Below, piece after piece: positions 1 through 5,107 of a DNA stretch of 5,107 nt. A program made the position numbers and the translations under genes. The DNA is taken from the NCBI GenBank assembly GCA_002469895.1, contig DKOA01000059.1, positions 63,745 through 68,851 on the forward strand, given 5' to 3'. The stretch comes from Opitutia bacterium UBA7374. GTDB lineage: Bacteria > Verrucomicrobiota > Verrucomicrobiia > Opitutales > Coraliomargaritaceae. Under the pieces are notes generated by a model. It saw only the letters and a program-made list of their open reading frames with translations. It had not been told where the DNA came from and ran no database searches. Position 1 is the first letter of the stretch; every line of letters begins with the position of its first letter.

Positions 1-300
1 GGGGGCCCCATTGTTTGTCGCGGTCCGAATATCAATCCGGTCATCTTTGAGCGCATCGTTACAATCGCAGAAAAGAATAAAATACCGTATCAGTTGGAGG
101 CCGATTCACGGCCAACCGGCACCGACGCTCGGGCTATTCAAGTGGCGCAGGCCGGTATCGCTACGGGCTTACTTTCTATTCCGCTTCGTTATATGCATAC
201 GCCGAGCGAGATGGTCGACCTACAGGACATTGAGCACACTGTTCAATTGCTCGTGGCTGTGGCCCGTTCCCTGAAAAAAGGCGAGCGCGGGATCTGGTAG
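1..300 (+). CDS. M42-family metallo-aminopeptidase (FrvX/glutamyl aminopeptidase type), C-terminal part
   Basis: This is the C-terminal 99 residues of a cytosolic zinc or cobalt aminopeptidase of family M42; the 5' part lies left of the window. M42 enzymes usually have about 350 residues and form large tetrahedral assemblies that trim peptides from the N-terminus. Visible family signatures are GPN-x-NP (residues 8-13 of the fragment), RPTGTDA (37-43) and RYMHTPSE (63-70). His66 in YMHTPSE matches the last metal ligand of the family. The chain then runs through the usual final helix (about 74-92) and ends in a short basic tail, KKGERGIW, at a TAG (298-300), so the C-terminus looks complete. 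It is convergent with the oxidoreductase gene. The specific substrate cannot be told from this fragment; annotations such as endoglucanase for FrvX-like proteins are historical and should not be used. Confidence 0.9.
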   Translation, partial: GGPIVCRGPNINPVIFERIVTIAEKNKIPYQLEADSRPTGTDARAIQVAQAGIATGLLSIPLRYMHTPSEMVDLQDIEHTVQLLVAVARSLKKGERGIW

Positions 301-462
301 TTGAAATCGACCTACATTGAACTAAGCGAAGATCTTCTCGGCACGGTCGAATTCGATCCGGATTACGACTATAAGAAACACGCATGTTCCATAGCTGAGC
401 ATTATTCTGCCAGTAATTATTTTGCCAATCCTCATCTGTTTGTTCGGATCGAGCTGCAGTAG
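301..462 (+). CDS. Possible small hypothetical protein (53 aa), TTG start directly after the peptidase stop
   Basis: An open frame of 53 codons begins with TTG at the base after the peptidase TAG, in the same frame, and ends in TAG at 460-462, seven bases before the end of the convergent oxidoreductase gene. The product would be acidic in its first half (ELSEDLLGTVEFDPDYDY) with a single Cys and an aromatic, Tyr/Phe-rich centre. It has no signal peptide, membrane segment or family motif that I recognise. There is no strong Shine-Dalgarno sequence; only a weak GGGAT at 289-293 lies upstream, so translation would have to rely on coupling to peptidase termination, or the frame could be reached by amber readthrough as a C-terminal extension. 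An open frame of this length arises by chance fairly often at this base composition, so the gene call is tentative. Confidence 0.3.
   Translation: MKSTYIELSEDLLGTVEFDPDYDYKKHACSIAEHYSASNYFANPHLFVRIELQ
400..429 (+). repeat. Short imperfect tandem repeat, 2 x 15 bp
   Basis: Positions 400-414 and 415-429 match at 12 of 15 bases; the core is ATTATTcTGCCA followed by ATTATTtTGCCA. The period is exactly five codons in the frame of the possible small protein, where it encodes HYSAS followed by NYFAN. It may be a small duplication in the gap between convergent genes, or chance. Confidence 0.45.
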
Positions 463-471
463 CTTCGGCTA
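460..471. other. Small UUCG hairpin holding both convergent stop codons
   Basis: TAGC-TTCG-GCTA forms a 4-bp stem with a UUCG loop on the plus strand. The left arm starts with the TAG of the possible small protein (460-462) and the right arm is the complement of the TAG that ends the minus-strand oxidoreductase (471-469). The stem is short and no T-run follows on either strand, so it is not a convincing intrinsic terminator. UUCG loops are unusually stable in RNA on the plus strand; the minus-strand loop would be CGAA. Confidence 0.3.
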
Positions 472-1848
472 GAGTTCCTCCAGAATAGCCTCCAGTGGAT
501 AGGTCCAGATTTCGGATAGAGTCGGGTGGTACCAATGTACCTGTAGGAGGTTACGCACATTGGCCTGCAGTTGGATAGCAACGGCCATGGAGTGGATGAG
601 CTCCCCCGCGTCTTTACCCACGCATTCTGCGCCCAGTACCCGGCCGCTTGTATCAGCATACACTTTTATATAGCCGTGCTTGGCTTCCATGAGGATCGAC
701 TTGCCATGATCGTCAAATGGATAGTCGGCCGATAGTACATCCAGACCGCGTTCCCGGATTAGCTGCTCGGTTAAGCCGGCGGTGGCGACCTGTGGATCGG
801 TAAAGGCCACGCTGACAAGGCCATCGTAGTCGACTGGCTCGGCCTTACGATTTGTTGCGTGGCGGGCGGCGACTTCGCTCTGAAGGATGGCTACGTGAAC
901 GATTTCATGCGGTCCGGCGACATCGCCACAGGCGTAGACCTGCGGGTTGGACGTCTTCTGAAACTGATCGCAGGCGATGTGTCCACTCGGCTTTGTTTCG
1001 ATTCCCGCCGCTTCGAGGTGCAAGCCTTCAATCGCCGGCACTCGGCCGAGCGCATTGAGCAGATGTGGTGCTTCGATTTTAAGAGATTGTCCGTCCTGTT
1101 CGAAGGCCACGTGGAAAACGCCGTCTGTATGATGAACCGATTGCAGATTTGTACCGGTGTAGAGGTCAATGCCCTCTTCGCGGAAAGCATTCTCAATGGT
1201 GAGCGATGCCGCTTCCGGCATTTGTTTGAGTAGACGCGGATTGCGTTGGATCAGAATGACTTCGCTCCCGAGCCGACGTAGGCATTGAGCGAGTTCGCAG
1301 GCCACAATACCACCGCCCAGGACGATGACACGTTCCGGGAGGAAATCCAGATCAAGTACATCGTCGCTTGTCCAGCAGGGTGCTTCAGCTAATCCCGGCA
1401 CCGGTGGCACGGCAACGCTGGAGCCGGTAGCGATCATAAAGTGATCTGCCGTCAGGCGTTGTCCGTTGTCCAATTCGATAGTCTGCGGGTCGATGAAGCA
1501 GGCGCGGTTGCGGAAGAGAGTGAAGCGGTCGCTCTCCAGTTGTTCCTGCCGGTACTCGGCAAATTCATCGATGATTTTCTGCTTTCGCTTCTGCAGAGCG
1601 GACATGTCGGCCCCAGTTGTCGGAATGTCCAGACCGAAGCTCTTCCCCTTCTTCGCATGATGCAGTACTTCAGCGGAATAGATTAGGGTCTTTGAGGGCA
1701 TGCAGCCCCGTAGGATGCAGAGGCCACCGAGGGTGTCTGCACCATCTATGATAGCCACCCGGTCGAGAACCTCGCGGGCCGTGCGAGCGGCGGCGTAGCC
1801 ACCGCTGCCACCGCCGATAATAATATATTGAAAATGCTCGGTCTGCAT
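469..1848 (-). CDS. FAD-dependent pyridine nucleotide-disulfide oxidoreductase, lipoamide dehydrogenase-like
   Basis: This 459-residue protein has the full class I flavoprotein disulfide reductase layout. The FAD dinucleotide fold is IIGGGSGG (10-17). The redox disulfide is GGLC-ILRG-CMPSK with Cys44 and Cys49. ATGS lies at 140-143, the NAD(P) fold is LGGGIVACE (177-185), the second FAD motif is ACGDVAG (306-312), and the C-terminal dimer domain ends with HPTLSE, giving the catalytic His441-Glu446 pair. Length is normal for the family. The second NAD(P) strand ends in QRNPR (201-205) rather than the acidic residue of NAD enzymes, and the third Gly of the fold is Ala183, which together hint at NADPH. 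There is no N-terminal heavy-metal domain and no C-terminal Cys pair, so it is not a classical mercuric reductase. No 2-oxoacid dehydrogenase E1/E2 or glycine cleavage genes lie nearby, so the disulfide substrate is unknown. It is cytosolic and last in a three-gene coupled cluster, with a good ribosome binding site. Confidence 0.93.
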   Translation of the reverse strand: MQTEHFQYIIIGGGSGGYAAARTAREVLDRVAIIDGADTLGGLCILRGCMPSKTLIYSAEVLHHAKKGKSFGLDIPTTGADMSALQKRKQKIIDEFAEYRQEQLESDRFTLFRNRACFIDPQTIELDNGQRLTADHFMIATGSSVAVPPVPGLAEAPCWTSDDVLDLDFLPERVIVLGGGIVACELAQCLRRLGSEVILIQRNPRLLKQMPEAASLTIENAFREEGIDLYTGTNLQSVHHTDGVFHVAFEQDGQSLKIEAPHLLNALGRVPAIEGLHLEAAGIETKPSGHIACDQFQKTSNPQVYACGDVAGPHEIVHVAILQSEVAARHATNRKAEPVDYDGLVSVAFTDPQVATAGLTEQLIRERGLDVLSADYPFDDHGKSILMEAKHGYIKVYADTSGRVLGAECVGKDAGELIHSMAVAIQLQANVRNLLQVHWYHPTLSEIWTYPLEAILEEL

Positions 1849-1856
1849 ACGGTAGA

Positions 1857-1860
1857 TCCT
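1857..1860 (-). promoter_or_regulatory. Ribosome binding site of the oxidoreductase gene, overlapping the upstream stop codon
   Basis: AGGA reads on the minus strand from 1860 to 1857, eight bases before the ATG at 1848. Its first A is also the last base of the upstream TAA (1862-1860), giving TAAGGA. This supports the chosen start and translational coupling with the ligase-like gene. Confidence 0.7.
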
Positions 1861-3326
1861 TACTTGAAGGCTTCCTTTTTGGGGCCTGTATAAAACGGTA
1901 CCTTGCGGAGATTCGAATTTGTCACAACTACTGTGTCCGTATCGACGACATCGACACTAGCCCGGGAAAGCTCAGTCCATCGCAACGCGGAAAAGAAGAG
2001 TATGAGAAAACTCATAAATACGGCTGGTGACATGAAGGGTGAGTCTACAAAGGACAAGAGTACGATACCGAAGCAAGCGGCGAGTAATAGATTCGGTAAT
2101 ACTTGGGCATTGGGTCCACGGAAATATCGAAGCAACTGCCAAAGGAAGAGGAGGATAATTGGAATGCTTCCGACCAGTCCAAATTCAGCAAGCATCTGAA
2201 GAATGTCAGAGAAGGCCCGCTCATGGGATTGGCTCAGAAGCAAATCACTCTGATAGAATTGACTGAGATGAGTAAATGCATCCATACCCCAACCAAATAA
2301 TGGATTGTCGAGGAACATGCGGTAGGCCGCCTGGCGCAATCCTACAGCAGTCGAATCAAATGGATGTGGCTGCATCAAGCGTTGCAGAGCGACTCCAGCA
2401 GGCAGCGCAATGAGTAGGGTAGAGGCGATGCCTACCTTGATCTTTAGCGCTCGGGCAATCGGGCGTTTTAGATAACTTAGTGTGAATAGCGTAGCGAATA
2501 TTGAGAAATACAGAAGTAACAAAGACGAGGAAAAGCGCGATTGAACAAAGAAGCCGGAATAACCAAGGAGTAAAGCGCCGGACAAATACCAAGGCGCCAT
2601 TGTTTTTGAAAAAGTAATATTTTTCGCATAAGCTAAGGTCAGGAATGTAAAGCCAAAGCAGGCAGTCATCCAGAGCAGTGCGTAGGCCGCCCAATGTCCG
2701 TCGTAAGCAAAGATAGAGAAATAATCATCGCTCGGATGTTCCCGTGCGTAAAAGGGCGCATCATGACCACCGATTTTTTGCATGTAGCCGAATACAGCAA
2801 TCAAGCTGGCTATAAGGCAGAACCAGGGGAGCACTCTCTCAAAGTAGGCAATCGACTTGGGTATAATCAGTACCGTAAGACTGATCGCATAGATGCACCC
2901 GAATCCGAGTAATGCAATCCAAGTGGAATTTGGTTCAGTGCTGGTTGGCTGAAATATATTAATTGGAACAAGCTGTCGGTAGGTTGTTTCTTCCAGCAAA
3001 ACAGAGACCAAGGGTGCCTGAAATAATCCAATGATATAGGTAAACTGAAGAAGAAGGAACGGGGCAATCAGCAGACCAAATCGGGACCAGAGCTTATCAA
3101 TAAAAAAAGGGTGTGTGACCTCATGCGTTTTCAAAAGTACGGGAGTGAGCGCGCCGATGATAAAGAAGAAACAGAGTAGCCAGTTGGATCTGGGTTGGCC
3201 GGGGTAGAGCACTGCAAGACTGCATAAAATAAGGATACAGCAGAGTAAAGTTTCTGCTAAAGTGAAGTTATCGCGCAGTAATTTGTCCCGCAGGGCCAGA
3301 TGACTATCTTGTACAGGCGACTTCAT
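1860..3326 (-). CDS. O-antigen ligase/polymerase-like membrane protein (Wzy_C/WaaL superfamily)
   Basis: This is a 488-residue polytopic inner-membrane protein with about 12 hydrophobic segments (roughly 22-41, 48-66, 82-103, 135-156, 164-181, 212-233, 243-260, 267-286, 298-315, 386-400, 410-425, 433-448). The region 316-385 is the large outward loop typical of Wzy_C proteins. It carries LRQAAYRMFLDNPLFGWG (330-347), which fits the family pattern R...P-hydrophobic-GxG, followed by SHERAF...LAEFGLVG (367-386), where His368 sits where WaaL proteins carry their essential His. An earlier motif YDGHWAAY (208-215) resembles the NHxA element of the family. The expected role is joining or polymerising lipid-linked glycans at the periplasmic face. 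Ligase and polymerase cannot be separated by sequence reading alone. The hydrophilic cytoplasmic tail (450-488) is rich in Val, Asp and Thr, then basic. The gene overlaps the DJ-1 stop by four bases and is lower in G+C than its neighbours. No glycosyltransferase or flippase genes are in view. Confidence 0.85.
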   Translation of the reverse strand: MKSPVQDSHLALRDKLLRDNFTLAETLLCCILILCSLAVLYPGQPRSNWLLCFFFIIGALTPVLLKTHEVTHPFFIDKLWSRFGLLIAPFLLLQFTYIIGLFQAPLVSVLLEETTYRQLVPINIFQPTSTEPNSTWIALLGFGCIYAISLTVLIIPKSIAYFERVLPWFCLIASLIAVFGYMQKIGGHDAPFYAREHPSDDYFSIFAYDGHWAAYALLWMTACFGFTFLTLAYAKNITFSKTMAPWYLSGALLLGYSGFFVQSRFSSSLLLLYFSIFATLFTLSYLKRPIARALKIKVGIASTLLIALPAGVALQRLMQPHPFDSTAVGLRQAAYRMFLDNPLFGWGMDAFTHLSQFYQSDLLLSQSHERAFSDILQMLAEFGLVGSIPIILLFLWQLLRYFRGPNAQVLPNLLLAACFGIVLLSFVDSPFMSPAVFMSFLILFFSALRWTELSRASVDVVDTDTVVVTNSNLRKVPFYTGPKKEAFK

Positions 3327-3898
3327 GACTTAACGGATCCTGCGGCGACTCCCGAGGGAGAGCAAATAGAAGCGGCAATGTCTTCGGCGGTGGACAATCC
3401 AAATAATTTATCGATCAGCGCAAAAGCGAAATCGGCAGCTGTGCCCGCTCCTTGCGAAGTTAGAATATTTCCTTCGATTACTGAGAGCGCTTTTTCCGCA
3501 TTACCGGGCAGTTCCTCCTCTGCGGATGGGTGGCATGTGTAACGCGAGTGGTTTTTCAGCAGACCGGCATCATAGAGCAATAAGGGTGCTGCGCAAATAC
3601 AGGCGACCCACCGACCGGAAGCCGCTTGACGCCGAAGTAAGTCGCACACGAGAGGGTGCCCACGAAGGGCTTTTATACCAGGACCACCGGGCAAGAGAAC
3701 CGCATCATAGACCCCTAGGGAGACTTCTTTGGTCAGGAGAACATCGGCTTCGATGGTTATTCCGCTCCGCCCAGTCACCGTTCGCTGACTTCCCGTAGAC
3801 GCTGCTATGATGTCGACTCCCGCACGGCTCAGAAGATCCATCGGTGTGACAGCTTCAATTTCTTCGAATCCGGGATGAAGTATAACAAGAGCACGCAT
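3323..3898 (-). CDS. DJ-1/PfpI superfamily protein, YajL/DJ-1 type
   Basis: This 191-residue protein has the usual length and full domain of the DJ-1/YajL branch. It begins RALVILHPGFEEIEAVTP, with Glu15 in the place of the conserved Glu18 of human DJ-1. LLPGGPG lies at 68-74. The nucleophile elbow is ACICAAP with Cys102 as the expected reactive cysteine, and His124 in YTCHPSA matches His126 of DJ-1. ILTSQGAGTAADFAFALI (about 150-167) is the typical C-terminal signature. Family members act as oxidative-stress or chaperone-like proteins and as glyoxalase/deglycase enzymes (the latter activity is debated); which applies here is not visible. The family Ala before Ile-Cys is replaced by Cys100, giving a Cys-x-Cys. 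The protein is cytosolic. The start at 3898 is fixed by the family N-terminus and an in-frame TGA at 3925-3923; no Shine-Dalgarno sequence is visible. The TGA stop overlaps the ATG of the next gene (ATGA). Confidence 0.92.
   Translation of the reverse strand: MRALVILHPGFEEIEAVTPMDLLSRAGVDIIAASTGSQRTVTGRSGITIEADVLLTKEVSLGVYDAVLLPGGPGIKALRGHPLVCDLLRRQAASGRWVACICAAPLLLYDAGLLKNHSRYTCHPSAEEELPGNAEKALSVIEGNILTSQGAGTAADFAFALIDKLFGLSTAEDIAASICSPSGVAAGSVKS
3338..3341 (-). promoter_or_regulatory. Weak ribosome binding site of the ligase-like gene, inside the DJ-1 gene
   Basis: AGGA reads on the minus strand at 3341-3338, eleven bases before the ATG at 3326 and within the last codons of the DJ-1 gene. 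The spacing is a little long. With the ATGA overlap, initiation is more likely by coupling to DJ-1 termination. Confidence 0.4.
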
Positions 3899-3912
3899 GG
3901 GAATGTTCGCGG

Positions 3913-3928
3913 CATTGACACTTCAATG
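3913..3928. repeat. Inverted repeat CATTGA-N4-TCAATG upstream of the DJ-1 gene
   Basis: A perfect 6-bp inverted repeat with a 4-base loop lies 14 bases upstream of the DJ-1 start codon, in the 84-base gap after rlmN (3899-3982). It could be a regulator binding site or an RNA hairpin in the leader, where the DJ-1 gene lacks an evident ribosome binding site. It is too A+T rich and lacks a T-run, so it is not a good terminator. A repeat this short can occur by chance. Confidence 0.35.
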
Positions 3929-3957
3929 ATCGGCCTTTTCGGGCAATCCTAAATAGT

Positions 3958-3969
3958 CTACGGACGTAG
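3958..3969. repeat. Inverted repeat CTACG-GA-CGTAG just after rlmN
   Basis: Two 5-bp arms are separated by two bases, centred 20 bases past the rlmN stop codon. As DNA this is a near-perfect 12-bp palindrome suited to a dimeric regulator; as RNA only a 4-bp stem with a 4-base loop is possible. The minus-strand sequence that follows (ACTATTTAGG) has no run of T, so termination is not supported. Confidence 0.3.
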
Positions 3970-3982
3970 TCAGCGAAATCGG

Positions 3983-5107
3983 TTACACCGGGGCTGAAAA
4001 GGGGTTGCCCGGGGCACTCTCGTTTTCTGCCATGGCTTTTTCGGTCTTCAGCCGTAGCTGACCACAGGCCGCATTGATGTCATGTCCTTTCTCCCGTCGA
4101 ATGGTCGTCGAGACACCGGCTTTGCGGAGGATGCGCACAAAGGCATCCTGCGCAGGAATCCCCGGCCGCTGCCACTGCAGACCTTCTACCTTATTGTAGG
4201 GTATGCAGTTAACGTGGGCGTGGAGCGAGTGGGCGATGTCAGCCAGTTCCCTCGCTTGCTCGGCATTGTCGTTCACCCCGTCGATCAAGATATACTCGAG
4301 CGTGAGCATCCGCCCGTTGCGCTCCTGATAGGCCTGCGCTGCGGGGATCAGTTCTTCCAGCGGGTAGCGCTTGTTCACCGGCATGATCTGTTCGCGCACC
4401 GCATTGGTTGCCCCGTGCAAAGAAATCGCCAGTCGCACACCGAGGTCCTCTTCAGCCAGTTGCCGGATTCTCGGTGCCAGACCGGAGGTGGATACGGTGA
4501 TCCGGCGGGCACCGAGATACAGTCCCCACTCGGCCTTAAGGATGCGAATGGCCTGTACCAGAGTCTCGTAGTTGGCCAGCGGTTCGCCCATGCCCATAAA
4601 GACGATGTTATCGAAGGCCGGTCGCTCGGACGCCTCTTTCGATTGACCCGATTGCTTGGAAGTGTCCATCCCTTGTTCTTCCACCCGGCAGATATGCATC
4701 AGTTGGGAGACCACCTCGGCTGCGATTAAATTTCGTTTGAAGCCGGCCAGACCGGAAGCGCAAAACTTGCAGCCGTAGGCGCAACCCACCTGAATCGAGA
4801 CACAGACTGTGCGGCGGGAGTTCTCCTGCCCGACACCGGTCTGCGGAGCGCGAATCAGAACGGTCTCGATCAGCGACTTGTCCTCCAGTTCCAGCAGGAA
4901 CTTTTGCGTCACATCATCCGACCGCTTGTCCAGCAGGCCTTGCACCGGATAGAGGATGAAGGCCTCATCCAGCCAGTGGCGAAACGCCTCCGGCAGATTC
5001 GACATCGCCTCCCAGGAGCCCACCCGTTTCTTGTAGATCCAGTCCATCACCTGCTTGGCCCGATAGCGCGGATGTCCGGCAGATTCGATGACCTCGCTGA
5101 GACTTTC
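3983..5107 (-). CDS. rlmN: RlmN: dual-specificity 23S rRNA A2503 / tRNA A37 C2-methyltransferase, 5' end outside the window
   Basis: This radical SAM enzyme makes 2-methyladenosine in 23S rRNA and, in known members, in some tRNAs. The frame stays open to the window edge, and the first visible residues (ESLSEVIESAGHPRYRAKQVMDW) match the RlmN N-terminal RNA-binding region, so the GTG at 5050 is internal and not the start. In visible numbering (374 residues), the [4Fe-4S] cluster motif is CAYGCKFC (Cys109, 113, 116). Cys102 in TVCVSIQVGC matches E. coli Cys118, and Cys348 in AACGQL matches Cys355, the cysteine methylated during the reaction. GMGEPLANY (172-180), SLHGATNAVR and CIPYNKVEG are also typical. 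A hydrophilic linker rich in Ser, Lys and Gln precedes the GMGEP block (about 142-162). The gene is complete at the 3' end (TAA, 3985-3983) and lies upstream of the DJ-1 gene on the same strand. Cfr is less likely from overall resemblance, though not excluded by the shared motifs. Confidence 0.94.
   Translation of the reverse strand, partial: ESLSEVIESAGHPRYRAKQVMDWIYKKRVGSWEAMSNLPEAFRHWLDEAFILYPVQGLLDKRSDDVTQKFLLELEDKSLIETVLIRAPQTGVGQENSRRTVCVSIQVGCAYGCKFCASGLAGFKRNLIAAEVVSQLMHICRVEEQGMDTSKQSGQSKEASERPAFDNIVFMGMGEPLANYETLVQAIRILKAEWGLYLGARRITVSTSGLAPRIRQLAEEDLGVRLAISLHGATNAVREQIMPVNKRYPLEELIPAAQAYQERNGRMLTLEYILIDGVNDNAEQARELADIAHSLHAHVNCIPYNKVEGLQWQRPGIPAQDAFVRILRKAGVSTTIRREKGHDINAACGQLRLKTEKAMAENESAPGNPFSAPV

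Noticed and set aside
347..356. Perfect 10-bp palindrome TCGAATTCGA with partial flanking pairing (CGG/CCG) as a terminator
   Set aside because: It lies within the possible small open frame and is followed by GATTACGACT, with no T-run; a 10-bp palindrome alone is weak evidence.
176..535. Minus-strand open frame of 119 codons across the peptidase end and the convergent gap
   Set aside because: It overlaps the real peptidase C-terminus and the end of the oxidoreductase gene in other frames, is rich in Arg, Ser and Gln as shadow frames often are, and has no recognisable domain.
859..1233. Plus-strand open frame of 124 codons opposite the oxidoreductase
   Set aside because: It is antisense to a well-supported gene, with no family resemblance and no good ribosome binding site noticed.
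469..1848. Mercuric reductase (MerA)
   Set aside because: There is no N-terminal metal-binding domain, no C-terminal vicinal Cys pair (the protein ends in EAILEEL), and no other mer genes nearby.
3915..3943. TTGACA at 3915-3920 as a plus-strand -35 promoter element
   Set aside because: At the proper spacing the -10 position reads TTCGGG, which is a poor match, and the promoter would point into rlmN from its antisense side.
3951..3985. Minus-strand promoter for DJ-1 with TTCGCT and TATTTA spaced by 16 bases
   Set aside because: Each element matches the consensus at only about three of six positions, no better than expected by chance in this stretch.
4082..4729. Long plus-strand open frame of 215 codons opposite rlmN
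   Set aside because: It lies fully antisense to rlmN, whose motifs are unmistakable, in G+C-rich DNA where antisense frames stay open; the product shows no recognisable family or membrane pattern.
5048..5050. GTG as the rlmN start codon
   Set aside because: The 19 codons upstream to the window edge stay in frame and encode the conserved RlmN N-terminal segment ending RYRAKQVMDW, so this GTG is an internal Val.

Overview
The window is compact bacterial DNA with five recognisable protein genes, two of them cut by the window edges, and very little intergenic space. The genes point to a Gram-negative heterotroph: there is a WaaL/Wzy-type polysaccharide ligase or polymerase and an RlmN rRNA/tRNA methyltransferase. 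From family resemblance alone (RlmN style, M42 peptidase, the unusual lipoamide-dehydrogenase-like protein) I lean weakly towards the Verrucomicrobiota/PVC group, but no marker in the window proves this.

Layout. Positions 1-300 (+) hold the last 99 codons of an M42-family aminopeptidase. Positions 301-468 are the gap between convergent genes. An open frame of 53 codons (301-462, +) starts directly after the peptidase stop codon and may be a small gene, a readthrough extension, or nothing. From 469 to the right edge everything lies on the minus strand. In transcription order the genes are rlmN (3983-5107, 5' end off the window), a DJ-1/YajL-type protein (3323-3898), an O-antigen ligase/polymerase-like membrane protein (1860-3326), and an FAD/NAD(P) disulfide oxidoreductase of the lipoamide dehydrogenase class (469-1848).

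The last three minus-strand genes are tightly coupled. DJ-1 and the ligase overlap by 4 bases (ATGA). The ligase stop codon overlaps the ribosome binding site of the oxidoreductase (TAAGGA). rlmN is separated from DJ-1 by 84 bases that hold two short inverted repeats but no convincing terminator, so rlmN may head the same transcript. Two thiol/redox-type proteins thus bracket an envelope polysaccharide gene. No pathway joining them can be read from the sequence.

I see no RNA genes, insertion sequences, CRISPR arrays, attachment sites or phage genes. I do not see a clear new biological system. The most useful leads are the small open frame after the peptidase, the altered redox-centre and cofactor motifs of the oxidoreductase, the Cys-x-Cys nucleophile site of the DJ-1 protein, and the lower G+C of the ligase gene.
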